From Marivivens sp. (GTDB taxonomy: Bacteria; Pseudomonadota; Alphaproteobacteria; Rhodobacterales; Rhodobacteraceae): a DNA stretch of 12,749 nt. The notes beneath the pieces were generated by a model, which saw only the letters and a list, made by a program, of their open reading frames with translations, had not been told where the DNA came from and ran no database searches. The translations under genes were made by a program, and so were the position numbers. The first letter of the stretch is position 1. Every line of letters starts with the position of its first letter. Positions 1-6,280 of the stretch are shown here, one piece after another. The stretch spans positions 1-12,749 of the forward strand of contig JAHEBR010000041.1 of NCBI GenBank assembly GCA_024642185.1, read 5' to 3'.

Positions 1-735
1 CTGCGCTCGCGCGCGGCCCGCAATTTCTATGATGTGACCTATCCAAGTTGGCAGCGCGGACACGCCCTTATGGAACGCGCGGTCGAGCTGACGCCTGACG
101 ATCCGATGTCGCTCGCCATGCGCGCGATTGGCGACGTGATGTTGCACGGCGCCCGCAACGAGAGGATGGATCCAGAGCGGGCGAAGATGCACGAAGAGGG
201 ATTGAATCTGGCGATCAAGCTGGCGCCAAAGGTCGATTTTCTGTTCAGTTCGCGGTCGAATTTCAATTCGATCATCAAGCGCGATGGCCCGGCCGCATTG
301 CGCGACGCGGAACAAAGCATGGCGCTCAATCCGAACTATCAGATCGGATATGGTGCGCTTGGCTATGCGAAAATGTTGCTGGACGATCTGCCGTCGGCCA
401 TCGAGAGGCTCGAATTCTCGATGGGCCTTTCAAGCGACGACCCGCTGGAGCCGCAGCGCACGTTTCCTCTGGCTGTCAGTTACTATCTGACCGGCCAGTT
501 TTCAAAGGCCAGACCGGTCATCGAAAAGCTGCTTCACGTCTATAGCGAGGATCGGTTGCTGCAAAAGCTCATGGCGATGACATTGCGGGGCCTTGGCGAC
601 GCTGACGGCGCCGCCAAGCGAGAAGATCTTGTCGCCATCATGCCGTTCACCCCCTCGATCAGCTCGATCAGGATGAGCCTGCCTGCGGCCTACGACGCCT
701 TTGCCGAAGAGCTTTGGTCGGTCGCCCGGCCTTAG
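1..735 (+). CDS. TPR-repeat protein, C-terminal part (5' end outside window)
   Basis: The reading frame is open from base 1 (first in-frame codon CTG) to TAG at 733-735, giving 244 residues with no start needed inside the window, so this is the 3' part of a longer gene. The protein is helical, with tetratricopeptide-like spacing: repeats such as LTPDDPMSLAMRAIGDVML, LNPNYQIGYGALGYAKMLL and DDPLEPQRTFPLAVSYYLTG show the alternating small/aromatic residues and the Pro at helix ends typical of TPRs. This style of C-terminal TPR block is common behind adenylate-cyclase or winged-helix/TolB-like N-terminal domains in alphaproteobacteria, but that half is not visible, so the catalytic role is unknown. 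It probably mediates protein contacts. The stop overlaps the asd stop on the other strand (CTTAG at 731-735), so the two genes converge with no room for separate terminators. Confidence 0.75.
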   Translation: MRSRAARNFYDVTYPSWQRGHALMERAVELTPDDPMSLAMRAIGDVMLHGARNERMDPERAKMHEEGLNLAIKLAPKVDFLFSSRSNFNSIIKRDGPAALRDAEQSMALNPNYQIGYGALGYAKMLLDDLPSAIERLEFSMGLSSDDPLEPQRTFPLAVSYYLTGQFSKARPVIEKLLHVYSEDRLLQKLMAMTLRGLGDADGAAKREDLVAIMPFTPSISSIRMSLPAAYDAFAEELWSVARP

Positions 736-1754
736 CCCTTCTTCAGGCAGCGCTGGCCCAGAACCTCGGCGATCTGCACGGCGTTAAGCGCCGCGCCCTT
801 GCGGAGGTTGTCCGACACGCACCAGAAGTTGATGCCGTTCTCGACCGTGACGTCCTGACGGATGCGGCTGATGAAGGTGGCATAATCGCCCACGCATTCG
901 ATCGGGGTGACGTAGCCGCCGGCCTCGCGCTTGTCGACGACCATGATGCCCGGCGCTTCGCGCAGGATGTCGGTGGCTTCTTCCCAGTCGAGGAACTCTT
1001 CAAACTCGACGTTGATCGATTCCGAATGGCCCACGAAGACCGGCACGCGAACGCAGGTCGCGGTGACCTTGATCGACTTGTCGAGGATCTTCTTGGTCTC
1101 GGTGACCATCTTCCATTCCTCTTTCGTGTCGCCACTATCAAGGAATACATCGATCTGGGGGATCACGTTGAAAGCGATCTGTCTGGGATAGACCGAAGGC
1201 GCAACTTCCTGACCGGGGACATACATTCCCTTGGTCTGGTTCCACAGCTCGTCGATGGCCTCTTTTCCGGTCCCGGAAACGGACTGATAGGTCGAGACGA
1301 CAACGCGCTTGATCTTGGCGCGGTCGTGCAGGGGCTTGAGCGCCACCACCATCTGCGCGGTCGAGCAGTTGGGGTTGGCGATGATGTTCTTCTTGGAATA
1401 GCCGACAACAGCATCGGCGTTCACTTCGGGAACGATCAGCGGCACATCGGGATCGTAGCGATAGAGCGAGGAGTTATCGATCACCACGCAGCCCTGACTT
1501 GCGGCCTTGGGGGCATAGATCTTGGTCGCGTCCGAGCCGATGGCAAAAAGCGCGATATCCCAGCCTTTGAAATCGAAGGTGTCGAGGTCTTGGGTCTTCA
1601 AAGTTCGGTCGCCAAAGCTGACTTCGGTGCCCATCGATTTGCGCGAGGCAAGAGCCGCGATTTCATCAACCGGGAACTCGCGCTCGGCGAGGATGTTCAG
1701 CATTTCGTGGCCCACATTGCCCGTGGCGCCGACGACGACGACTTTATAGCCCAT
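732..1754 (-). CDS. asd: Aspartate-semialdehyde dehydrogenase
   Basis: This cytosolic enzyme reduces aspartyl-4-phosphate to aspartate-4-semialdehyde with NADPH, the branch point to lysine/diaminopimelate, threonine, methionine and isoleucine. The 340 residues match the usual family length. Visible signatures are the N-terminal dinucleotide loop VVGATGNVGHEML (residues 8-19), the active-site NPNCSTAQ with nucleophile Cys130, the Gln in STYQSVSGTG (155-163), and the substrate-binding RVPVFVGHSE with Arg236 and catalytic His243. An AAGGAG ribosome-binding site (1763-1768) lies 8 bases before the ATG. The gene lies 67 bases downstream of the MFS gene on the same strand and may be read from the same message, although a long imperfect stem-loop separates them. 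It is a housekeeping gene next to the respiratory cluster, with no functional link evident. Confidence 0.96.
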   Translation of the reverse strand: MGYKVVVVGATGNVGHEMLNILAEREFPVDEIAALASRKSMGTEVSFGDRTLKTQDLDTFDFKGWDIALFAIGSDATKIYAPKAASQGCVVIDNSSLYRYDPDVPLIVPEVNADAVVGYSKKNIIANPNCSTAQMVVALKPLHDRAKIKRVVVSTYQSVSGTGKEAIDELWNQTKGMYVPGQEVAPSVYPRQIAFNVIPQIDVFLDSGDTKEEWKMVTETKKILDKSIKVTATCVRVPVFVGHSESINVEFEEFLDWEEATDILREAPGIMVVDKREAGGYVTPIECVGDYATFISRIRQDVTVENGINFWCVSDNLRKGAALNAVQIAEVLGQRCLKKG

Positions 1755-1774
1755 TGGCCTTGCTCCTTACTTGA

Positions 1775-1823
1775 GACGCGCCCCCTTTAGCGGCTGCGGG
1801 CCTTAAGTAAAAGGGGCCGCGTC
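1775..1823 (-). other. Intercistronic imperfect stem-loop between MFS gene and asd
   Basis: GACGCG (1775-1780) pairs with CGCGTC (1818-1823). After a C/C mismatch, CCCCTTTA (1782-1789) pairs with TAAAAGGGG (1808-1816) with one bulged A. This makes a stem of about 14 pairs with an 18-base loop. The arm overlaps the MFS stop codon (1822-1824) and the structure ends just before the asd ribosome-binding site. No T-run follows on either strand, so it does not look like a classical intrinsic terminator. It may be a message-processing or stabilising structure, or a weak attenuator. The pairing is seen directly; the function is inference. Confidence 0.45.
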
Positions 1824-3000
1824 AGTCTGTCCTGTCTTTGGCAAAGAGATAGGCGGCAAGGCCACACAGCACCAGAACGCCGAAAAAGGCGAAGAGCGTC
1901 TGGTAGGGGGTGGCGGCGGCAACATCGGGGCCGGAGGCGGCCTTGAATATGCGGCCCGTGACCATCTGCATGACACCAACGCCGCCGATGCCGAAGAGGT
2001 TGAGAAGCGTCACGCCGCGGCCCGTCAGGTGCGGCGGAAAGAATGCCCGCCCATGCGCGACGATCACCGGGAACGAGGCGCCCGCCGCGCCGATCACGGC
2101 CAGAAGGGCGGCCGAGAGCCAGATGTTCTGATCGGCTACGGCATAGAGCGCAAAGATCGCCACGGCCCCAATGAGATTGCCGGTGAAGATCACCCACTTG
2201 CGGGTCTTGAAGAGGCGGTCGAGCGGGCCATAGGCGAAATTGCCAATGACCATCGCAATGCTCATCACCAGCGTGACCGAGCCGATCATCGCGGCATCAG
2301 CGCCGAAAACGTCACGGGTATAGGGGCCGGCCCAAAGGCCGCGCAGGCCGGCGGCGGGGGCATAGTTGACCAGCATCATCGCCAGAATCGGCCAGATCAC
2401 CGGCATCTTGAGCAGATCAAGCACCGAGCCGCGATGTTCGGAGACAACCTTCTCGGGATCGCGCACGGTCAGCCAGACCAGAAGCGCCACGATCAGCGTC
2501 AGCACCGCAAGCCCCCACATCGTGCCGCGCCAGCCGAAGGCTTCGACGGCCCAGGCGGTCGGGGCGGAGCTGACGATATTGCCGAGCGAGCCGAAACCGA
2601 TGGTGGCACCGGCAAGGGTGGCGAAAACGGCGGCGGGATAGACCCGCGCGAAGATGAAATAGGCGGCCATGAGCACAGGCGAGCAGCCGATACCGATGAG
2701 CGCCATAGCGAGCGAGATATGCCCCGGCGTCTGAGCCAGAGCAAAAACCGCAGCGCCGCCCGCGCCGCCGAGGGCGAAGAGGCCCGCCGCGGTCTTGCGC
2801 GGGCCGATGGAATCAAGTGCTGCGCCCACGGGGATCTGCATGGCGGCGAAGATCAGGAACCATAGGCCCGAGGCGCTGGCCAGATCCTCGGGGGTGGCCC
2901 CGAGGTCTGTCGACAGCGCTGGCGTGAGGACGGCGAGGAAGGCCCTGTAGAACTGGCTCAGCACATAGGCTGCAACCAGCGAAATGATCCCGATACGCAT
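1822..3000 (-). CDS. Major facilitator superfamily (MFS) transporter, substrate unknown
   Basis: A 392-residue inner-membrane protein with about twelve hydrophobic segments and a longer hydrophilic middle loop (about residues 180-200, with charged RDPEKVVSEHRG), the usual 6+6 MFS layout. Between helices 2 and 3 lies DSIGPRKT (about residues 63-70), a version of the MFS motif A (DRxGRR-like). The N-terminus (QFYRAFLAVLTPALSTDLG) resembles organic-anion or sugar-phosphate type permeases, but the substrate cannot be read from sequence. The start is supported by GGGAGGA (3007-3013) six bases before the ATG. It follows hemN by 57 bases on the same strand and precedes asd by 67, so co-transcription with hemN is plausible. 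That neighbourhood suggests, but does not show, a link to tetrapyrrole metabolism or microaerobic growth. Confidence 0.85.
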   Translation of the reverse strand: MRIGIISLVAAYVLSQFYRAFLAVLTPALSTDLGATPEDLASASGLWFLIFAAMQIPVGAALDSIGPRKTAAGLFALGGAGGAAVFALAQTPGHISLAMALIGIGCSPVLMAAYFIFARVYPAAVFATLAGATIGFGSLGNIVSSAPTAWAVEAFGWRGTMWGLAVLTLIVALLVWLTVRDPEKVVSEHRGSVLDLLKMPVIWPILAMMLVNYAPAAGLRGLWAGPYTRDVFGADAAMIGSVTLVMSIAMVIGNFAYGPLDRLFKTRKWVIFTGNLIGAVAIFALYAVADQNIWLSAALLAVIGAAGASFPVIVAHGRAFFPPHLTGRGVTLLNLFGIGGVGVMQMVTGRIFKAASGPDVAAATPYQTLFAFFGVLVLCGLAAYLFAKDRTD

Positions 3001-3010
3001 TCAAAGTCCT

Positions 3011-3048
3011 CCCGCCGCTCTCGTTGCACGGGCGGCGGGGCGGTGCAA
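3011..3048 (-). promoter_or_regulatory. Two mutually exclusive hairpins in the hemN-MFS gap, one covering part of the MFS ribosome-binding site
   Basis: On the minus-strand message, TTGCAC (3048-3043) can pair with GTGCAA (3029-3024), enclosing a GC-rich loop. Alternatively CCCGCCGC (3039-3032), which lies within that loop, can pair with GCGGCGGG (3018-3011). The second helix takes up the first three G of the GGGAGGA ribosome-binding site (3013-3007) of the MFS gene. The two helices interleave, so they compete (or form a pseudoknot). Complementarity is directly visible; translational control is inference, and GC-rich DNA gives such pairings by chance fairly often. Confidence 0.3.
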
Positions 3049-3057
3049 GTGCCTCGC

Positions 3058-4413
3058 CTAGAGTGCGCGGCTGTGTCGTCCTTCCGGCATCGAATAGGCA
3101 TCCACCTCTTGTGCGGCGAGGCGGGCGATCAGGCGAGCTTCTTCGGCGAGCGTGATCTTGTGGCCGTCCGTGCGGATCTGATCTTTGAAGCGCTCGCGCA
3201 TACCTTCGGTCATCGCCATCAGTTGCGAGACGGGAACGCCGTGCTTTTTCGAAAGCTGATCGAGGTCGATGCTGAACTGGCACATCAGCCCTTCGATCAT
3301 GTCGGCGCGAAGCTGATCGTTGGCGGTCATCGCGTGGCCGCGTTCGGTGGCCAGAGATCCGGAATCAATCGCCGTCGCGTATTTGGCCGAGGCCGAAATG
3401 TTCTGGGCATAGCCCTGCGGATAGCGTGAGATAGCCGAGGCACCGATGCCGATCAGAACGTCGAACGGATCGTCGGTATAGCCTTGGAAATTGCGCCGTA
3501 GCGTGCCGTTCTCAAGCGCCTTGGCCATGCTGTCGGTCGGCCGGGCGTAATGGTCGATGCCGATCTCGGTGTAGCCGTCCCAAAGGAACAGGTCGCGCGC
3601 GGTATCGAACAGCTCTAGCCGTGCTTCCGCATCGGGCAGGGCATCGCCGGGGATCATCACCTGACGCTTGGCCATCCACGGCACATGGGCATAGCCATAA
3701 AGCGCCACGCGGTCGGGGCTGAGCGACAGGACACGCTGCACGCTGTCGGCCATCCGCTCGCGCGTCTGGTAGGGCAGGCCATAGAGGATATCCATGTTGA
3801 CCGAGCCAACCCCCGCCGCGCGGAGCATGGCGACGACATCGCGGGTCTGCTCAAAGCTCTGAAGGCGGCCGATCGCTTCCTGCACCACAGTATCGAAATC
3901 CTGCACGCCGATCGAGGCGCGGGTCATGCCGGCGGCGGCCAGTGCGTCAATCCGCGCCTGATCGACCTCGGTGGGGTCAATCTCGACCGAGAAGGTCGCA
4001 TCATCGGTCCATTTTCGGAAATCGCGGAGGGTCTGGCCGAGGTCGGCGATCATCTCGGGGTTGAGAAGGGTAGGAGTGCCGCCGCCAAGGTGAACCTGAC
4101 CAATTCGCACATCGGGATGCAGGTGTCGGCCAACCTCGGCAAGCTCTTGTTTCAAAAGCGCAAGATAGGGGACCAATGGCCGGTCGGTCGATGTTCCTTG
4201 GGTCCGGCAGGCGCAGAACCAGCAGAGCCGCCGGCAATAGGGGATATGGACGTACAGCGAAATTGGCGTGCCCGGCTCAATCGCCGTCATCCAGCCTGCA
4301 ACGACCTGCGGCCCGACCTTTGGGGAAAAATGGTTGGCGGGCGGATAGCTGGTGTATCGCGGCGCGCGGGCCTCAAAGAGCCCCAGTTGCCGGAGCTTTT
4401 CATGGGAAGCCAT
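3058..4413 (-). CDS. hemN: Oxygen-independent coproporphyrinogen III oxidase (HemN/HemZ type, radical SAM)
   Basis: This cytosolic enzyme decarboxylates coproporphyrinogen III to protoporphyrinogen IX without oxygen, as needed for haem (and, in phototrophs, bacteriochlorophyll) under low oxygen. At 451 residues it matches the HemN family (about 450). The radical-SAM motif is HIPYCRRLCWFCACR with Cys60, Cys64 and Cys67 for the 4Fe-4S cluster, plus the HemN-specific fourth Cys69. The SAM-binding GGGTPTLL is at 110-117, followed by a TIM-barrel-like body (EIDPTEV, SIGVQDFD, NMDILYGLPYQT) and the C-terminal HemN domain. The frame is open a further 54 codons upstream, but the ATG at 4413 is preferred: it follows AAAGGA at good spacing, gives the family N-terminus (LRQLGLFEARAPRYTSYPPA), and avoids running into fnrL. 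It diverges from fnrL, the expected oxygen regulator of such genes. The CxxxCxxCxC set separates it from the less certain HemW-like proteins. Confidence 0.96.
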   Translation of the reverse strand: MASHEKLRQLGLFEARAPRYTSYPPANHFSPKVGPQVVAGWMTAIEPGTPISLYVHIPYCRRLCWFCACRTQGTSTDRPLVPYLALLKQELAEVGRHLHPDVRIGQVHLGGGTPTLLNPEMIADLGQTLRDFRKWTDDATFSVEIDPTEVDQARIDALAAAGMTRASIGVQDFDTVVQEAIGRLQSFEQTRDVVAMLRAAGVGSVNMDILYGLPYQTRERMADSVQRVLSLSPDRVALYGYAHVPWMAKRQVMIPGDALPDAEARLELFDTARDLFLWDGYTEIGIDHYARPTDSMAKALENGTLRRNFQGYTDDPFDVLIGIGASAISRYPQGYAQNISASAKYATAIDSGSLATERGHAMTANDQLRADMIEGLMCQFSIDLDQLSKKHGVPVSQLMAMTEGMRERFKDQIRTDGHKITLAEEARLIARLAAQEVDAYSMPEGRHSRAL

Positions 4414-4480
4414 TGCATTTCCTTTGCAGAAGGTGATTAACGTGGCACCATGTAGTGCGCGAGTATGGGGACTGTTGCCG
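4414..4480. promoter_or_regulatory. Divergent hemN/fnrL promoter region
   Basis: This 67-base gap must carry the start signals for both hemN (left) and fnrL (right). I find no TTGAY-N4-RTCAA FNR box here, not even a half-decent version: no TTG is followed at the right distance by CAA on either strand. The only symmetry is GCAC-CATGTA-GTGC (4445-4458). The hemN ribosome-binding site AAAGGA lies at its left edge. No convincing -35/-10 pair is seen, so promoters may overlap the start of the opposite gene. Confidence 0.4.
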
Positions 4481-5206
4481 ATGGCTGACACCAATTGCGG
4501 CGAATGCCCGATCCGCCACCGCGCGGTCTGCGCCAAGTGCGATGCGGACGAACTCGCGCGGCTGGAAGAGATCAAGTATTATCGCAACTACGAAGCCGGC
4601 CAACCGATTGCCTGGGCGGGCGACGATTTGGCGTTCCTCGGGTCTGTCGTGCGCGGCGTCGCCTCGATCAGCCAGACCCTCGAAGATGGCCGCACCCAGA
4701 TGGTCGGCCTCTTGCTGCCCTCGGATTTTATCGGCAGGCCCGGCCGTGGCGTTTCGCTTTACGATGTGACGGCGGTCAGCAATGTCACGCTGTGCTGCTT
4801 TCGGCGCAAGCCGTTCGAGCAGCTTATGCTGGCTACGCCCCATGTGGCCGAGCGACTGCTCGACATGACCCTCGACGAGCTGGATGCCGCCCGCGAGTGG
4901 ATGCTGATCCTTGGTCGCAAGACCGCGCGGGAAAAGATCGCGAGCCTTCTGACGATCATCGCCCGCCGCGAGTCGGTTATCGGGATGCGCGCGCTCAAGG
5001 GGCCGATCGTCATTGACTTGCCGCTCACGCGCGAAGCAATGGCCGACTACCTCGGTCTTACCCTCGAGACAGTCAGCCGGCAAATTTCCGCACTGAAAAA
5101 CGAAGGCGTCATCTCGCTCGAGGGAAAGCGGCGGGTTCAGGTTCCGGATTTTCAGGATCTGATCGCGGAAACCGGCGACGACATGGACGGGGGCATGGTC
5201 GCCTGA
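4481..5206 (+). CDS. fnrL: FnrL, oxygen-sensing Crp/Fnr-family transcription regulator
   Basis: This 241-residue cytosolic regulator carries an oxygen-labile 4Fe-4S cluster. In the absence of oxygen it dimerises, binds FNR boxes and activates microaerobic respiration, haem and (in relatives) photosynthesis genes. N-terminal cysteines lie in CGECPIRHRAVC (Cys6, Cys9, Cys17), a CX2CX7C spacing typical of rhodobacterial FnrL rather than the CX2CX5C of E. coli FNR. Another Cys at 20 and the central Cys105/Cys106 (LCCFRRKPF) complete the set. A cyclic-nucleotide-like beta-barrel (about 25-115) leads into a dimer helix (DELDAAREWMLILGRKTAREK) and a helix-turn-helix with recognition ETVSR (196-200), the E--SR signature for TTGAT/TTGAC half-sites. 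The ATG at 4481 has only a distant GGGGA upstream; in-frame GTG codons at 4433 and 4442 would add 13-16 residues, so the exact start is less sure than the gene. Convergent with usp. Confidence 0.95.
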   Translation: MADTNCGECPIRHRAVCAKCDADELARLEEIKYYRNYEAGQPIAWAGDDLAFLGSVVRGVASISQTLEDGRTQMVGLLLPSDFIGRPGRGVSLYDVTAVSNVTLCCFRRKPFEQLMLATPHVAERLLDMTLDELDAAREWMLILGRKTAREKIASLLTIIARRESVIGMRALKGPIVIDLPLTREAMADYLGLTLETVSRQISALKNEGVISLEGKRRVQVPDFQDLIAETGDDMDGGMVA

Positions 5207-5220
5207 CCAGCCCTCAGGCG
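5200..5220 (+). terminator. Small hairpin over the fnrL stop codon
   Basis: CGCCTGA (5200-5206) and TCAGGCG (5214-5220) are perfect 7-base inverted repeats around a 7-base loop, and the left arm contains the fnrL TGA. What follows (TCAATCTGTT) is only weakly T-rich. It could act as a weak or Rho-assisted end signal in the 43-base gap between the convergent fnrL and usp genes. Confidence 0.3.
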
Positions 5221-5249
5221 TCAATCTGTTCCGCAGTCCGAGCATTCGT

Positions 5250-6092
5250 CTAGTGTGCCATCAGGAGCGGCAGGCTCGTCCCTTCGAGCATATCGCGGGT
5301 GGCGCCGCCCAGAAGCGATTCGCGGAACCGCGAATGGCCATAGGCCCCCATCACGATCAGATTGGCCCCACCTTCGGTCGCAAAGCGAGCCAGTACCTCT
5401 GATACACGCGGCAGAGTCCGCGAGAGGATAGACACCTCGGCCTTGACCCCGTGGCGCGCAAGCATCAGGCAAACAGCGCCTCCCGGATCAGACCGTTCAG
5501 GGGAGTGGGTGGGCGGATCGATCATCACGATATCGACACGAACGGCCCGCTTGAGGAAGGGCAAGGCCGCGCGGATTGCAGCGAAGGATTCGCTGCTTTC
5601 GTTCCAGGCGACAACGATCTTGTCGAAGCTCTTTGTGGCCAGTTCGGCCTTTTCGGGCACGACAAGAACGGGGGCGCCGGTTCCGAAAAGCTCTGCTTCA
5701 AGAATGCCGACCTGAACCGGACTGCGCCCAGCGCCGTAGGGTTTTGTCGCCACGACAAGATCGGAATAGCGGGAGAGCCTGCTCACCAGGGTATCCAAGC
5801 CCAGATGGGGAATGACGACGGCTTGTGTTGCAACCGTGGGCCTATCGAGCGGGAATGTCGTTTGCACCCATTTCTCAAGTGCTTCCGCCCTTTCGCGGGC
5901 CTCGGCGGCGCCTGTCTCAAGTACGATCGCCGCTGTGCCAGCCGGCATTGGTTCATAGCGTGCAGGATCAATCCCGACACAATGGATATCGAGATGGGCA
6001 CCCTCTCTCTCCGCAAGCGCGAGGGCCGCCTGCAGCGCTCCTGCATCCGAGGCCTGATCGGTAACAATCACCGAAATTGTTTTGTAACCCAT
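5250..6092 (-). CDS. Universal stress protein, tandem USP domains
   Basis: A 280-residue soluble protein built from two UspA-like domains. The N-terminal one (about 1-148) opens with MGYKTISVIVTD and ends in the strand APVLVVP, but lacks a clean nucleotide loop. The C-terminal one (about 156-280) starts FDKIVVAWNESSES and carries the ATP-loop pattern GAYGHSRFRESLLGG (Gx2Gx9G, Gly249, Gly252, Gly262), with Gly263 where Ser/Thr is usual, and ends LPLLMAH. USPs bind ATP or act as dimeric stress factors; the partner here is unknown. The frame is open upstream, but the ATG at 6092 is chosen for its AGGAGA ribosome-binding site 7 bases away and the family-typical N-terminus. It sits between fnrL and ccoN and diverges from ccoN around an FNR box, so low-oxygen control is likely. 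Two-domain USPs beside fnr/cco genes are common in this group. Confidence 0.9.
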   Translation of the reverse strand: MGYKTISVIVTDQASDAGALQAALALAEREGAHLDIHCVGIDPARYEPMPAGTAAIVLETGAAEARERAEALEKWVQTTFPLDRPTVATQAVVIPHLGLDTLVSRLSRYSDLVVATKPYGAGRSPVQVGILEAELFGTGAPVLVVPEKAELATKSFDKIVVAWNESSESFAAIRAALPFLKRAVRVDIVMIDPPTHSPERSDPGGAVCLMLARHGVKAEVSILSRTLPRVSEVLARFATEGGANLIVMGAYGHSRFRESLLGGATRDMLEGTSLPLLMAH

Positions 6093-6133
6093 CACGGTTC
6101 TCCTGAAACGGGCAAAGTGACTGCGCCCGGAAC

Positions 6134-6147
6134 GTCTCGACAGAGAC
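6134..6147. repeat. Short inverted repeat in the usp leader
   Basis: GTCTC-GACA-GAGAC is a perfect 5-4-5 inverted repeat between the FNR box and the usp start. It lies where a leftward transcript activated from the box at the usual -41.5 spacing would begin (about 6142), so it could be an operator for a second factor or a 5' hairpin. Only the symmetry is seen. Confidence 0.3.
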
Positions 6148-6176
6148 AGCACTAGCAAAGGCGGCTTCACAAAAAC

Positions 6177-6190
6177 TTGACATGGATCAA
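6177..6190. promoter_or_regulatory. FNR/FnrL box between usp and ccoN
   Basis: TTGACATGGATCAA fits the TTGAY-N4-RTCAA consensus at every defined position. Its centre (6183.5) is 97 bases from the ccoN ATG and about 92 from the usp ATG, so it could serve either or both. For ccoN, a class II layout would put transcription start near 6225, where only a poor -10 (GAGAAA, 6211-6216) is seen, fitting an activator-dependent promoter. TGCGGCA (6191-6197), abutting the box, resembles one half of the PrrA/RegA redox-regulator site, but no matching second half was found. Confidence 0.88.
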
Positions 6191-6280
6191 TGCGGCAGCC
6201 CCGGCTGTCAGAGAAACAGCAACTGGAACTGAACGTCCCGCGAACGATTCTGCGCGGGCGAAAGAAGGGGAACACTTCTC

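Noticed and set aside
714..1790. A 358-codon plus-strand open frame over asd
   Set aside because: asd on the minus strand has the complete enzyme motifs and a ribosome-binding site; the plus frame has low-complexity Asp/Gly/His-rich content and no family features.
2029..2865. A 278-codon plus-strand open frame over the MFS gene
   Set aside because: Highly hydrophilic, Gly/His/Arg-rich mirror of a membrane protein gene, with no start signal.
6204..6220. GCTGT-N7-ACAGC inverted repeat just after the FNR box
   Set aside because: Five-base arms overlapping a predicted weak -10; too short to support as an operator without conservation data.
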